Assembly: GCA_964017145.1 (NCBI GenBank)
Contig: OZ024840.1
Span: 2,604,001 to 2,668,000, forward strand
Length of the DNA: 64,000 nucleotides
DNA from: Agrocybe praecox
Lineage: Eukaryota; Basidiomycota; Agaricomycetes; Agaricales; Agrocybaceae
Direction: 5' to 3'
Made by a program: the position numbers and the translations under genes. Positions 11,495-24,598 of the stretch are shown one piece after another; within the stretch, counting starts at the first letter, position 1; each line of letters starts with the position of its first letter. The notes under the pieces were generated by a model. That model searched no databases. It saw only the letters and a program-made list of their open reading frames with translations, and had not been told where the DNA came from.

Positions 11495-13148
11495 ATGGAT
11501 GACATATTTTCCTCGTCGGACCTATCCTCTGACGAAATAACATGGCTGCATGCCAGTGCGCTCCTGGATGAGCCTCCAGTATGTCCAGTGGCTAGATCCT
11601 TGTCACCACCGTTTAATTTGTATACAGGTTCCTCCCCCAAAGGAAGATGACATTTTTATGGAAGATGTATCCATATTCAGTTCAGAGAGCTCCCTTTTCT
11701 CTCAGAGGCGGGCATCGGTGAGTTTCAAAGTTGCTGCTTCTAGCCACTCGGTTTTCTTAGGCATTCACCAGAGCTTCACCACACACGACTCTCCAAGGCG
11801 TGCCACTTCTATTTTAACTACTCGAAGTAATCAAAATTCTCCACGTTCAGAGTGGATTTATCGCCGTCCCAAAACGCCGCCAAGCACCAAGCGTCGCTCG
11901 TCGGTAACGGAGGGAAACTCGTACCCCTCGCTGGGATATAGGTCTCTATCTCGCTCTGGAACAACCACAAGCATTAGGACAACAATTAGTTCTTCAAGAA
12001 TTTCATTAAATCAAGACTCTGCATCGACGTCACCGCCACCGCCATCTTCAGCGCCTTTTTGGACCACTATTCTTCGAACTCGCTCGCGCTCAGAGAGATC
12101 TATACCTCATCTCAAAACAATCCCTTCCGAGTCCCAAATCCAGCTTACTTCATTTGACCACTCGGCGCCTATTTCACCAACAACGTCTGACAAAAGACGA
12201 ATCTCATCACCTAAAAGCATGACCACTAGACCACCCTCTCTCTCATCCACAGTGTCCAGTGTTTCTAACTCCCCATCCCCGTCTTCCTCACGGTCTGAAA
12301 GTCCTGTCACTCCGATTTCTATGTCCTACGAAGGCGGCATTGTCGGAAATAGATACCGTCGGCAGAACCCTTATCATCGCCGTCACCGCACACAACCCGA
12401 CATCGACTCAAATTTTCTGTCGAGCTCGTGTCCACCCTCTAAGTCTATCCTCACACGGGAATCATCGGTCTCCACTAAAGATTCGTCGCATACTATCAAC
12501 AAGTCTGTCAAATTTGCTGCTGCGCCTGTCGTTCACTACTCCAGTACAGGTTATTGGGATGTCGATACTATAGAAGGGCTTCGAGTGGAGGATAACGGCA
12601 TGGGGATCAACATCGACTCCATGGATGTCGATGATTCTTCAAGCTACCGTGACGAAGACATATTAACACTTGCGCAACTCCGCGAAATTCAGTGCACTAC
12701 TCCTACCCCGGAACGCGAAAAGGCAAAGGGTTTAAGACGCCTGATGACCCTCTCCCCCAAGAAACCGCTGTTTGTGTCAGGTACACACCAGAATAATGCA
12801 GATATGCCACTATCACCTGCGCACAAGGTCCAACAAGGTCCAGCTTCTCCGCGGCCTGTTATTTCCGCCCCGTATCCGCTGGGCAACTACCCAAGTCAAG
12901 CAATGCAGTCCACGGTATCGCTGCGGGCAGCTAGCCAAAGGTCTCGGTCGAGCGATGTTGCTGGTTCTACGTCTGATTTCTCCGTTCGAGGTTCATTTCC
13001 CATTCGAACTGCACCGTCGTGTGAAAGCTTGCGTAGTTCCAGGAGTGCCGCCACAAGAAGTGTACGTAGCTTTGGAAGCATGAAGAGCACGACTACGGGC
13101 GGTATCAGAGCATGGTTGGGCCGTACTATGGGTTGGGTAGAAGCTTGA
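11495..13148 (+). CDS. Serine-rich protein of unknown function
   Basis: Two exons, 11495-11578 and 11628-13148 (49-nt GT-AG intron), give 534 residues. The N-terminus MDDIFSSSDLSSDEITWLHA is acidic and short. The rest is very rich in Ser, Thr, Pro and Arg, with many SP and TP dipeptides (for example TTHDSPRR and MTLSPKKP), which suggests a disordered, heavily phosphorylated protein. A modestly ordered block occurs around KSVKFAAAPVVHYSSTGYWD, and another at EDILTLAQLREIQCTTPTPE. The C-terminus TGGIRAWLGRTMGWVEA looks amphipathic. I see no catalytic motif, transmembrane helix or known domain. The next gene is convergent at 13432. The KSVKF-type block hints at a PP1-docking-like motif, but that is only inference. 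Confidence 0.75.
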
Positions 13149-13431
13149 CTGCAATAATATTTATACGTATGTATGTCGTATGCAGCCCGTCGATATGTCC
13201 TACATCATTTTAATTCTGGACCTATTCTTATGTTTACTGTATGCAATAGATGATTATGTGTGGAAGTACTTGTACCGTAGAAGTCTATCAATCTGAAGTA
13301 ACTAGGCGCTTTTATAAATTTAACTAAGACTATTTGTTCACCAGCTACTAGCAATACGAGTTGTAAGTCTTACCAGAGAGGATGTACTATAACCCAAGAA
13401 CTAGGACAATAACACAGGCTGCAGAAATCGA

Positions 13432-15084
13432 TCATCTGCCGGCGAGGTATGAATGTTTTGGGACGAAGATGTCGACATAAATATCCTCAGGTTTGCTGGG
13501 TACAGATATCATGGAAGAAAGGGGCATAGGCAAAGGATCCACATAGAAAGAAGACACGCTTTGTTGCGAAGACGGAGATTGTGTAGTGTTATGTTGAGGT
13601 GCGTGCGGGATATTTAAAGTAGAATCAATGACAGTTCCGTACATTCTCCTCGAGCCGCCATTATGGTCTTGAGGATTGGTACCCGGGACATTACCAGAAC
13701 GAGCAAAGTTTAGCTGGGGAGATGCAGCATTACTCTGGCGAGCTCTTTCCTGGAGAGCTCGCAGTCGGTATTCCGTTCGAGAACGCTCCAAAACATCTTC
13801 TTCATCGATAGGTATTTCATTGCCGTCAGGGTCAAGCCGGGCTTGTGAATTTCAGAAATAGGTACAATATAAGTTTGTACAAAAAAAAAACTCACCCCAG
13901 CCTCGTCGAGGAGGGCTATCAGGAGAGACGATGGTATCTGTCATCCGGGTGACTCTGATTGAGTCTACGTTTTGTGGTCTAACGTACCGCGGTATTACGG
14001 GTTGATGATCTCGAGTAGAAAGCTGATCTTGTGTAGGAAAAAGCCATGACATGAACTCTTCATCGGATATGGCACTGGGCAAAGGTGGAAGCATGTCATC
14101 GGGAGCATTCATTTCAAGTAACCTATTGTCCGGTGTTGCAAGAGAGCGAGACTGTAGCACTTGTGCGCGCCTGGGTACAACGGGTGAATTTACCCTCTCC
14201 GTAGAGGAAGAATGGGAAGGCATCAACATGTAGTCGGGCACAACGCGACCGTCCGCTTCCTCAAAGAGATTGCGCATGTTAATGGGTACATCAGGTCGTA
14301 TTCCGGGCCCGCGTCGCGACCTACGTGCCTCTGAAGTCCGCCACCCCGTCGTCGTCGAAGTTGCTCGTCGACCTTCTCCAAGCATATCACTCCCTATGTC
14401 ACCCTCTTGTCTTTCGTCCCGAACATTAATTTCAGATGTGACCGATCTGGTTTCATCATTCTCTCTCGTAGCCAAGCGCCCTAATATCCGGTCAAACTCT
14501 GCTGCATATTCGGAAAGGTTGATCGCGGTGTCTTGCTCAGCTCCTCTTGCAGGAAGGCGTAAGCCACGCGTTGTACTAGCTGAATCTGCGTTTAAACCGC
14601 GTCTGTTTGAGAATTGAATCTCACTTCCGTATTCCCGCCGAGAAAATCTTGGAGGGAGAACATTGGGGTGTGGTAAAGGGCGAAAACGAAGAGCTGAATT
14701 ATTCGCGTCCATAAAACCCCCGGCGCTCAAACGCTCTTCAGATCCACCCAAACGGACCAAACGTTCGCCGGCCATTCTGTTCATGTTGGAAGTTGAACGC
14801 AGGGACCCATTAAGTAGGTGGGATGGAGCAGAGTCGTCTTCCAGATTTCCAGACAGCAAAAGAGCATCATGGTCTGGCCTGACGTTGCTAGAGCTCGTGC
14901 TGAAACGAGAAATAGTGGCCTCTGGACGTGGCAATGATTCGGAGAGTTGAAGAAGATTTGTGCGAATTTGTCGAATGCGACTATATGCAACCTCGAGCGC
15001 GACAGAGGCTTGTTGTAGACTTCGCCGTGTATCTGCATGGTCCTGACTATTACTTGACTCGGGAAGTTCAGAATTTCCGTTCAT
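13432..15084 (-). CDS. Low-complexity protein of unknown function
   Basis: Two exons on the minus strand, 15084-13896 and 13841-13432, give 532 residues. Near the N-terminus lies a likely coiled coil (SLQQASVALEVAYSRIRQIR). The middle is disordered and rich in Ser and Arg, with repeated RR-containing segments. A better conserved-looking block follows near EFDRILGRLATREN, and a charged helix (DVLERSRTEYRLRALQERAR) follows the splice junction. The 3' end reads FYVDPLPMPLSSMI. No enzyme motif or membrane segment is present and I cannot assign a function. The intron donor is GTGAGT followed by a ten-base T tract. The gene converges with the plus-strand serine-rich gene and lies 283 bp upstream of the MFS gene's stop, on the same strand. 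Confidence 0.72.
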
Positions 15085-15367
15085 TATGAGGTTCGTGACG
15101 AAATGTTATTGAGGGTTAAGGTCAAGATGTGTTTGGCTTCTGCAATCAAACAAGACAACACCAATGAATTTTACATTCCCGAATAATAAGTAACATTAAA
15201 CATTATGATCATAGTGTCCTGTCTATCGCCTGCACTAGACTACCACTGGTATCTCGTAATAGTACATGTAGTATAATAGTCGAATTGTTTGGCAGACGCA
15301 AGGCCAAGAACTAGAGTACATCCGCGTCTTAAAAATGAGTGTGTGTGCATTCCTTTCATGCCTACGT

Positions 15368-17478
15368 CTATGGATCGAGCTTGGGTGTTGGTTGTCTTTT
15401 ACCCAGTAAACGACGTAAAAGGGGATCACTCCCAACGAAGCAGAACGCTAAAATGAGGCAAACGGTAAGTAGTCCCGTCGCTAGTAAGCAAAGTGCCAGC
15501 CATCCACGCTTAAAGTGATCGAATAACTGTTTTGGAGGTCAGGAATTTTACAAAAACCGTTCAAGATGCATGTCGCTTACCTGGCCGCCAATAATTGGAC
15601 CGACTTGAGTTTCGGTAAAGTAAGCCCTCTAGTTTATTCAGTGAAGAATAAAAATAACATACTCGTTGTGCCAAGTCCATACACGAGATTGAAGGCGCCG
15701 TAGACGTGTGCATCTACGATTTATGTCGTTCAGTGCTTCTCTTCGGCTGAGATAGTTATACTTACAGCCTACACCTTCGGACTCTCGAGACACCGCAGCA
15801 AGTTCTGCGGTCAGGGGTGAGATTACACCGGAAGTGAAGAAACCTATACAACGTTTTTTTTCATGCAACGAGCAACGAGCAACGAACCATTTACTCACTT
15901 TGGATGCCAAAAACCACGACGAATAAAGATAGCCGGTGTTCTATTGTTATGAGGACCCACCACGGCAGGGCAAAGAACAGTGACAATATGGTAACCCATT
16001 CGGGGCCCTTTTTGTCTGTATAGTAACCCGTCAAAGGCGACGCTAGCAGCAAAACATGATGATCAGGATATTTCGCAGTAAAGAACAGGCCGGAAACAAC
16101 GCACAAAACAGCGTAGGAACAACAGCCGCAATGAAGACAAGGCCGACCGAGAGCGAGGTAAGATGCCAAACACGCTGTAGATGGACTGGTATGGCTGGCT
16201 CCTGGCAGCTGTAAACGACGCTGGGAAGAGTTTGAGCGACACCTCAAGGATAAAAATAGAAAATGGGCATACCCATAGGCAAATATGATGAAAAGTGCTA
16301 CCAATGCCCTCCTCGATTTAAATAGTTTATACATGACTGAGAGAAGGGAAAGCTGAACTTTAGGTGCAAGTGATTCAGAAGATGTACCGGTATCTTGCAA
16401 TGTTTGGGGGGCATCGATGATATCAATTTGTGAGCTGGAAGATGGGTTTACGGAACCTGCGATGCTGTGTGTTTCTTCCTTCTCGACCTTTTTTATCGGT
16501 AAAGCGGCTGGATCGTAACCCCAAACGATAGCGTCCTTCCGCTCAATAATAATCAGCCTTCCTATTAAGTCGAGAATAGTGGCAGCGATTGAAAAAACGA
16601 AGGGTCCACGGTATCCGTAGCGACTGTAAAGTATTCCACCGACAGGTGGTCCTACAGAAAGCCTACTCGAGGTTCAACACTATATTTCAAGAAGCCGATA
16701 CTCTTTACGCACCCTACGGATAGGCCGCACATAGCAATACCTAGTTGTACTGTAACAAGAAATAGAGTCGTCAATGCTGGACCTTGTAGACGGGAAAGAC
16801 TACTTTACATCCAACCATGGAGGGAGAAGCAGAATCGCATCTGTGTAATTCTTTGAGCAATAGGTGGGTGGTCCCGAACGAAAAAGGCTCACAAGAGAGC
16901 TAGACCAACAACCCACACCATTGACGACGATATCCCTTGTAAGACACGGGCAACACACATAACGGGGTAGTTTGGGGCTTCCATTATTAGAACTTGAGAA
17001 CCTGTTAGAAGTACGAGACCGATGATGAGGGGGAATTTCCTTGTATTATAGCGTTCGGAAAGCATCGCAATGGGAATTGTGGCTGGATATCTGTCAGCGA
17101 GAAACCTCTAAAGAAAAGCGGGTCTGTATTTACATAGGACAAGACCGCCAGACTATAGGAATTACCCGTTAGCACAGTAGACACAATGAATGCGCAGTCT
17201 TACATATGCAAATAACAGCCACCCAGTAAGAGCAGCAACATCGTGATGTCCCAATTTTTCGAGATGGAACGGCATGATAGGAATTATAGTTGAGTATACT
17301 AGTAGATCGACAGCAACACCTGTGCAAAGATATAATGAAGTCATTGAGCCAAGCCAAGCCAATACCGCAGGCCAATGATGAACGTACTTAATGCTACGAC
17401 AGACGTGATTGTCCATGATGATGCTCTCCACCTAAGACCAATAGGCTTTCTTTTTTCATTGCCCCATAGTTGGAGCAT
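15368..17478 (-). CDS. MFS transporter (vesicular amine/drug transporter-like)
   Basis: A multi-exon membrane transporter of the major facilitator superfamily. The start at 17478 reads MLQLWGNEKRKPIGLRWRAS and leads into TM1 (WTITSVVALSVAVDLLVYS). First exons as read: 17478-17388, 17319-17204, a 19-nt microexon 17152-17134, then from 17082. The join gives LTGWLLFAYSGGLVLSTIPI followed by the loop motif AMLSERYNTRKF, a typical MFS motif A region. A further TM follows near VWVVGLALL. The last exon encodes a final TM (WLALCLLATGLLTVCLILAF) and a basic tail ending KRQPTPKLDP before the stop at 15368-15370. Substrate is unknown; the family often exports small molecules or drugs. I did not resolve every internal exon. 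Confidence 0.8.
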
Positions 17479-17675
17479 TTCAGAAAACAAGAATTGGAAA
17501 AGAACGAAAGAGAAATAAAGTATGGTGGTGGCATTTCCAACCTGATGCCATATATAAATGTTTTGTTACGTAAGATTCGCGCAGCGCCCACTGCTTCGCC
17601 CTAAGTATCATTCCGGTGTTCACGTCAAGTTCACGGTGATGACTTGCCGGAACAATTTCACCTCCTTCCACATAT

Positions 17676-19771
17676 ATGATATCGCTACAGAGAATATTTC
17701 TCAGATCAAGACGCAATTTATCAACCATCGTACCTCTGTCTTTTCGGAGACTCCTAATGCAGCAGCGAATATATCTTCCAAGTCCTCCTAAAATTGAACT
17801 CACCGAGGCGGAACAAAATATATGCCAACTATTGAATGATTGCACGGCATCCCTGCAAGAGAAAGGAATATCGACAACATGTAGAATTGCTGGAGGATGG
17901 GTCCGAGACAAGGTTGATCCCTTTTATGAGTGATTACTGTGTACGATGTTTTAATTGATATCAGCTTTTAGGCTCGCAAAGTAATGATATAGACGTCGCC
18001 TTAAGCAACATCATGGGTGAAGAGTTTGCGGAACATCTGCATGGATTTGCTGAGTCGAAGGGAATACAACTGGGTACGATAGCCAGAATCGAAAAAAATC
18101 CAGAACAGTCGAAACATCTCGAGACTGCCACAATGAAAGTCTTTGGTCTCGACATAGATTTTGTCAATCTTCGCAGCGAAGAATATGCTGTAGGTAGTCG
18201 CATACCTACTGGAGTGGTATGTCCCAATTGCCAATAACACGGTCGAGATCGATCTTCACCTCCTTCATTTTCAGACATTTGGTACTCCATTGGACGACGC
18301 CTTACGAAGAGACATAACAATAAACGCCTTATTTTACAACGTAGAAACTGGACTAGTCGAGGACTTCACAAAAAAAGTATTGTGATCTCCGTGTTCATTT
18401 CTCTTGATGTCATTAATCGACACATACAGGGTATGGATGATCTGCGCGATGGTATTGTCCGCACGCCTATGCCACCGAAAGAGACATTCCAAGACGACCC
18501 ACTCCGCGTCTTGAGATGCATAAGATTTGCAAGTCGGTTCGGCTTTGAAGTAGTGGAGGAATTGAAGGACGCGGCAAGAGACCCTGTTGTTCAGGTATTT
18601 TTTTGTTTTGCAGAAGAAATCACCCATTTTTTCTAACGTGTTTCAGGAAGCGCTGATCTCAAAGGTTTCTCGAGAAAGAGTTGGCGACGAGATAGGAAAG
18701 ATGATCAAAGGTTTTCATCTTGCTCTGGCACTTCACTATCCGGTATTGATTATTTACCTTTAGGACGCGACCCTCTTCGTGCAGCTCAATTAATTCACGA
18801 GCTTTCACTGTACCGTGCCATTTTTGGTGTCATGGCTCCGGATGCTGAAAAGAGCCTTCCAGAAACATTTTGGAATCAGAATTTTGACGACGTACTTTCT
18901 GCCGTCTCGATCCTCAACCTTTTGATGAGCAACCGGCTTTCTTCTGAAATCCAACTCAACCCTGTGTTATTATCAGTTGCCCAGACTGATACTTCGGCGA
19001 AAGCTCGACTTTTCCTTGCAGCGCTACTGACACCCTACCTCCATATGACATATCAAGACCACAAGCAAAAAGAACAAACTGTTGTGGCTTCCGCTATTCG
19101 TGATTCACTGAAACTCGGGACGCAAAACAATTATTCAGATGGTGTTCCCATCCTACTTTCTTGTCTGTCAATCATAAAAAAGCGTATGACCAATCACCAA
19201 GAAGCACCGCTGAGTCGCGTCCAACTTGGACTTTTTCTTAGAGACAAATCAATGCACAATCCTAACACAGGCAGCCATTGGACGACGTCATTCTTATTTT
19301 CTTTGACGATTGAACTACTACCATATTGTGAGGCTCAAACGGACTCTCTTAAGGGTATGCTTACATACCGTATTGATTTCGGTTCATGATTGACTTTCAC
19401 ACAGCCGATGCCTCAGCAATTCTTCGCCGTTACAATACTTTCATTAATAATATCATTGAACTTGGACTTCAAAATGATGTCGATTCAAAAACGATGCTCA
19501 ATGTGGGTTCTCTACCCAATTTAAGTACAGTGTTCACCATTCTCATCATTTGCACGTTCAACAGGGACGAGAGATCGGACAAACATTTGGTGTCACTAAG
19601 CCTGGCCCTTGGGTGGGAAAGGTATTGGAAGATGTTATGGAATGGCAATTGGCCCACCCATCCGGGTCAAAGGAAGAGTGTATAGAATGGTTGAAGAGTT
19701 GCAATATTGACTCTTATACATCAGGAGAACCAGAACCGAAAAACCCTCCTAAGCGCCTGCGGACTAAATAA
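17676..19771 (+). CDS. CCA1: CCA tRNA nucleotidyltransferase
   Basis: Adds the 3'-terminal CCA to tRNAs from CTP and ATP; in fungi one gene serves nucleus, cytosol and mitochondria. Eight exons (17676-17912, 17965-18216, 18275-18376, 18430-18594, 18647-18710, 18764-19354, 19405-19502, 19565-19771) join in frame to 571 residues. Class II motifs are present: CRIAGGWVRD, the catalytic-carboxylate motif GSQSNDIDVAL, RRDITINALFYN, and DDPLRVLRCIRFASRFGF. The first 27 residues (MISLQRIFLRSRRNLSTIVP and on) are Arg/Ser-rich and lack acidic residues, as expected for a mitochondrial presequence. A second in-frame ATG at 17757 (MQQRIYLPSPP) would give a form without it. Divergent from the MFS gene across 197 bp. 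Confidence 0.95.
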
Positions 19772-19842
19772 AAAGATAATGTTCTGGTAGAAATACACGT
19801 ACTAAATAAAGCGAATCAAGATTTATAATAATGTTTGTGACT

Positions 19843-21920
19843 CTAACCAGTGGGCTCCTTATCTTCTGACATTTTTATTGATTTATTGCTCCGTCGTTTC
19901 GATCCTAAAACCATGTCCCTAATTTGTTGCTTTAAATTACTTGTAATTTGGAGAAACATAAAAGAGACGCACCTTTTCTTGATAGCATCACGACGGCCAA
20001 CAAATCTAGCAGGATTAATTACATCAGGTCGTTTGACTTTGCCCATTTGCCTCCTTTTTAACTTTGAAGGTTTGGGTAATTTTAGAATCCAGTCAGGCAC
20101 GGTGAAACCAGATTGTAATATCACGTTCGCGATCCTGTCGACAAAATGTAGGTATTAGTTGAAGATGAAGAGAAGAGAATGGAGACTCATACATCTTGAG
20201 ATAAGGTGCGTCGTCATCAGTGTAAAATGTAACTGCTTTCCCCTCACGACCCGCTCTACCAGTGCGACCAATTCTATGAACGTAGCTCTGCACGCTTGTT
20301 GGAAAGTCGTAGTTGATTACTTCTCGGACCCCCTTGAAATCCATACCTCTCGCCATAACCTCTGTGGTTATCATTATCCAACTCTCGCCTTTCCGCATTC
20401 TGCTGATGGCATCTTCTCGCTCCTTTTGCGTAAGGCCAGCATGAAGACAGTCAACGTTGGATATTCCATTGAGAACGAGTTCTTCTGCGAGGGATGTGGC
20501 TCGAGTTTGTGTTGATGTGAAAATGAGAACAGGTGGATTGTAGGGTTGCGAGAGATAGGTAAGAAGGCTAGGTAATTTGGAGGGATCATCCGCGACGTAT
20601 GTTAAAGATTGAGTTATCAACGGTAAAGGCGTGTCTCTGTAAAAATAATGGGGGGGAGCTTCGTGAGGTCTGTCACGATTGGTAACAAGATAAACATACT
20701 TTAATCCCACAACTATGCGAACAGGATCCTGCAACATTGACATAGCCACCTTTTCAGCACCAGCCGGCAACGTAGCGCTGAAGAGCATTTTCTGAATATT
20801 TGGATGCGTACAAGAGGCGACGATTTCTTCTATTTGGGACATGAACTCGGAGTCCAACATTCGATCTGCTTCATCAAGTACCAGATGACGAACACTGCGA
20901 AAATAAGATTTAATCAACGGAATGGCATTATATGCTTACTTATTCAATTGGATGACTCCCTCTTGTAAAGCGGCGACCAGACGAAGGGGTGTAGAAATGA
21001 TGATGTCTACACACCATTAATTCCAATCAGGGACAGACAAACACCGAAGATAGCCAATATACGCACCAACTTTGTCTCTGGCTCCATTTTGAGACAATGC
21101 GTTGGCGGTAGCTTTACTAAATAATACAATCTTCCATTTGCGACCCTGAGCAAGTTTAAGGCATTCGTTGTGGATTTGGTGAGCAAGTTCACGGGTTGGT
21201 ACGATCACAACTGCCCTAGTACCGACTCCGGCATCGACGCTAGAGCTTGATGCAGGGGAAACAAGCTTAGAGAATATGGGTAGAAGGTATGCTAGTGTTT
21301 TTCCAGTGCCTGTAGGTGATATGGCAGCAAGGTCACGTCCCTAAGTAAAGAGCGGTAAGCACAGCAAAAACTCAAACATATTGATTTAGCTCACCTGGAG
21401 GAGAATGGGTACACATGATGTCTGAACACTCGTAGGTTCCTTGTAGCCGCTAGACTCCAGATTTGCCATAATCCGAGAAGGAAGTCCCTGCGATACCATA
21501 GATTCGAAAGAGTCCACAGATGGAGGAATATTGTTCCCTTTGACGGAGACGCGATGAACGATGGAAGAGACCTTTTGTGTTGCGGGCGATACATCTCCAT
21601 TTTCATCGTCTTGTTCCTTTATGTCCAACTTTCTCCTTTTCTCTTTCTCTGGATGAGATTCGGATTGTTTTCTTTTCCCCTGGCCACCTTGGGCATACTT
21701 GAAGAAATCTAATTCCACAGGAACACTTCCTTGTAACGGTTTAACGACACTTGCTTCCTTAGTTTTGATATTTCTGCCTTTCTAAAAAAACTTGTAGGTA
21801 AGGTCATGAAAAAGTTGTGCTCCGTTGCAAGAAACGTACTTGGAAAAGAAGGCTCTCATGTTTGGACTTTTCGAACTTGACACCCCCTCGAGAAAGCAAG
21901 TGAAATGCTTCGTTCGACAT
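19843..21920 (-). CDS. ROK1: DEAD-box RNA helicase Rok1/DDX52
   Basis: Nucleolar ATP-dependent RNA helicase needed for early 18S pre-rRNA processing. The start at 21920 reads MSNEAFHLLSRGGVKFEKSK. After an intron the N-terminal region continues with KGRNIKTKEASVVKPLQGSV and the basic stretch GKRKQSESHPEKEKRRK. Helicase motifs in order: Q-motif region GYKEPTSVQ, motif I SPTGTGKT, Ia PTRELAHQ, DEAD motif LVLDEADRML, SAT in LFSATLP, motif IV LIFTST, motif V TTEVMARGMDFKG and motif VI HRIGRTGRAG. The tail VPDWILKLPKPSKLKRRQMG matches Rok1/DDX52. The last intron splits the basic C-terminus before KSIKMSEDKEPTG. It faces CCA1 tail to tail across 71 bp. Confidence 0.93.
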
Positions 21921-22383
21921 GGGCTTCCTTGCACCAGATTATATGTAGAGAAAAGGTATAAGAGGGAAATGTCTGAGTTTAGTTGAATAGTCAAGCAAGT
22001 TTGTCGTGAAGATAGACAAGTTTGGACTTGCCAGTAATATTATGGAATTTTACTTGATTACTCGGACCGGGCCTCCGGCATTAATAAAGCACGTGGTCTG
22101 AGTTGCACTGAACGCGAACTCGAATTGGATTTCCGAGACAAGACTGACCTTGACTGAGTACTGAGGGCTCAATTCAACGATATAACTTGGCTGGGTCTTC
22201 CACGTTGAAGGTGAGTACATCAAAGCGCATAATATAGTTATGGAGGATACAGAAATCAACGCTTTCAAGTAATTAGGTAGTACGATGTTAAATGATCAAG
22301 CTAGTCAGCCTGAAAGTCTGTTTAGAGTTCAAAAACAAGAGTAATATCGGGGTAGTGTTCAATGCCGATACAATATAAAAATC
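21921..22383. other. Intergenic region between ROK1 and GH72 genes
   Basis: 463 bp holding the ROK1 promoter and the 3' flank of the GH72 gene. Small ORFs here (for example minus 22050-22268) show no family features and I take them as chance. I see no repeat, RNA gene or strong motif. Confidence 0.4.
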
Positions 22384-24322
22384 CTATGCCAAGGTCCAGA
22401 TACCCCCCAAAACAGTAATAGCAGCCATCAAACTCATACCCAGAAGAGCATTACGATCTACACCCACAGCAAGGGACCCGCTGTTGTGAGTGTTACTGCT
22501 TGATCCTGATGATTGAGCTGCTCCGTTAGCATTATTAGTTGCAGCTGCGGATGGAGTGAAAACTGCATTAGGGTTTGCTACGCAAGAACTGGCAACAGCG
22601 TTAGCAGCGGAAACAGATGAAGGGGCTGCCGAATTGACGGTGCCATTGCCCGCAAAACTGCATGCGATTTGCTGCCTGTTGTTGGCTTCATAATTCAAGC
22701 TCATGACAAATGATGCTTTGATAGCTGAGAGACGAAGAAATTAGTACAGGATTAGCAGGTTGAAAAAGTAGGACATACTAGGGTCGCAGGCAGCAACACG
22801 ACCATATACACCTGTTGAGCCGTCTCCGCCTATGTCAACGCAAGAGCCTCCTTTCTGACCAAGGAGATCACATGCGTTGTTGATGACCTCACCCACGACC
22901 ACACTATAATTAGCGGTTTGAGGTGTGAACTGGCAACTCAAGGTGTGCTCAAGGCAGTCGCACGCGGCTTCGTTGGGGGTTGGTGGAAGTGTAGTGGAAG
23001 CAAGGAATGTAGCGCTGGATGGTGGGCATGAAGGGTAGCTTGGCGATCCAGCAGAGGTCTGCGATGGAGAATTAATGAAGGTTATCTGGCCATACTCTGT
23101 TTTGAGCCTATCAAAATCGTCGCTTGTAGTGACGGTAGACTGGTCATCTGAAATGGTCACCATGCCGAATTGACCGTCGGCGCTGCTGGCAGGGAAGTAA
23201 GAAAAGGCGACTCCTCCTGACCAAACAGTGTTCATGTCAGAGCTGAAAAGGGCAATAGATTCGGTCCACAGGCGTGGTGGGCTTTTCACGCAGCCAAATT
23301 CGCTGAAGTATGCAGCTACATTGTAATTCGCAAAGGCGGTTGTAGTGGCAGAATATGAGTTTTGGAAGGTCGAGTCACCACACCACTCACTAAAAGGCGT
23401 GTTCAACACATAGCATAAAATAAGAGAATAGAAAACGCACTAGTCATTCAATCCATACAAGTCGATAGACGTACTGTCGGAGTTGCCGTTGGAAGGGTCG
23501 CAAGAAAGAAAACTGGCCAGATCCCCACGAAAGCCAACCTTTCCATTAATAGCAGAATAACCAACGAGAGCGGAAGAACCCTTGGACTTGCTAAAATAAA
23601 GTCAGTTTATTGGGTGATGAGTGCCATTGCTCAATGTCGCTTACAGATATGCCTTGATGTCTCGTGCCGCTGCTTTGACATATGGGGCAATGGCAGTGGA
23701 GTTCTCGACGACTACTTCGTTTCCAACGTTGAAGGCGAGGACGTTGTCATATTTACTGAAAACATCAATAGTGTTTGTATATTCTGCAAGAAGGTTTGTT
23801 GACCAAGCTGGGGAGACCCTATCAATGGATCCATTCAATGGAAGGGCCAAGTCAATACTGTAGGCTGCGTTAGCAAGTCACTGCGAAGCCGGACTGAACA
23901 AATTACATGGTGTATATGCCTGCTTGGCTGAAGGCAGCCATGCACGCATCATGGTTTTGAGTAGAGTCGACACTGTATATGCGAATGGTATTGACACCGA
24001 GTTGCTTAAGGAAGGGAAGATCTCTGTTGCAGGCGCTTGCAATGGAAAGAGGATCAACGAAACTTGAAGGTTCTCCGAAAGGATTATCGGCGGACTGAAC
24101 GACAACGCCTAGGTAATTGGAGTTATTGAGCAACGATAATGTTAACCAAACGCATTTCAACGAACCTTGCTCCTGGTAGGCGATTCCTTTGATGTAGAAC
24201 CTTGTTCCAGATTCGTCATAGAGATATCTTCCAGTTCGGGTGATTTTAGGGAGAGCGCCTACCCCACAGATGAGGGCAGCAAGCAGGGGAACGAGCGCTG
24301 AGGCTCTGAAGGGCCTGAACAT
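22384..24322 (-). CDS. GAS1: GH72 1,3-beta-glucanosyltransferase with CBM43, GPI-anchored
   Basis: Cell-surface enzyme that splits and re-ligates beta-1,3-glucan chains during wall assembly (Gas/Gel/Phr family). The start at 24322 gives a signal peptide (MFRPFRASALVPLLAALICG) followed by the GH72 opening RYLYDESGTRFYIKGIAYQ. Acid/base Glu is in AFNVGNEVVV and nucleophile Glu in YFSEFGC. Substrate-site motifs DNVLAF and VNTIRIYSVD are present. After the catalytic domain comes a Cys-rich CBM43/X8 module (CDCLEHTLSCQF to IACSFAGNGTVN), placing it in the GH72+ subgroup. The Ser/Ala/Asn-rich linker ends in a GPI signal (GSLAVGVDRNALLGMSLMAA and a hydrophobic end). Several short introns interrupt it. 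The next gene downstream on the same strand is another plasma-membrane protein. Confidence 0.94.
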
Positions 24323-24598
24323 TACTTTTGTTTATTCGTAGACAATGGGTGGGTATGAAAGAGAAAAGAACGTGGGCGAGTGACTGCGGTGGATGACAGA
24401 AATAGTGAAGGGGGAAACAGATGGAGAGCTCACGCCGCAGACAACTGCTGGTCATTCAGATTTCAGACTCCGACAGGCAAACATACTGTGATATAAATAG
24501 ACATTAAATGGCCTCATGTTCGTTCGTGCGTTAGTTTTTAAATCGTAAGTACAAGTTGTGTAGGTTCGTAAATATGTTCCATCCAAATCAACTAATCT

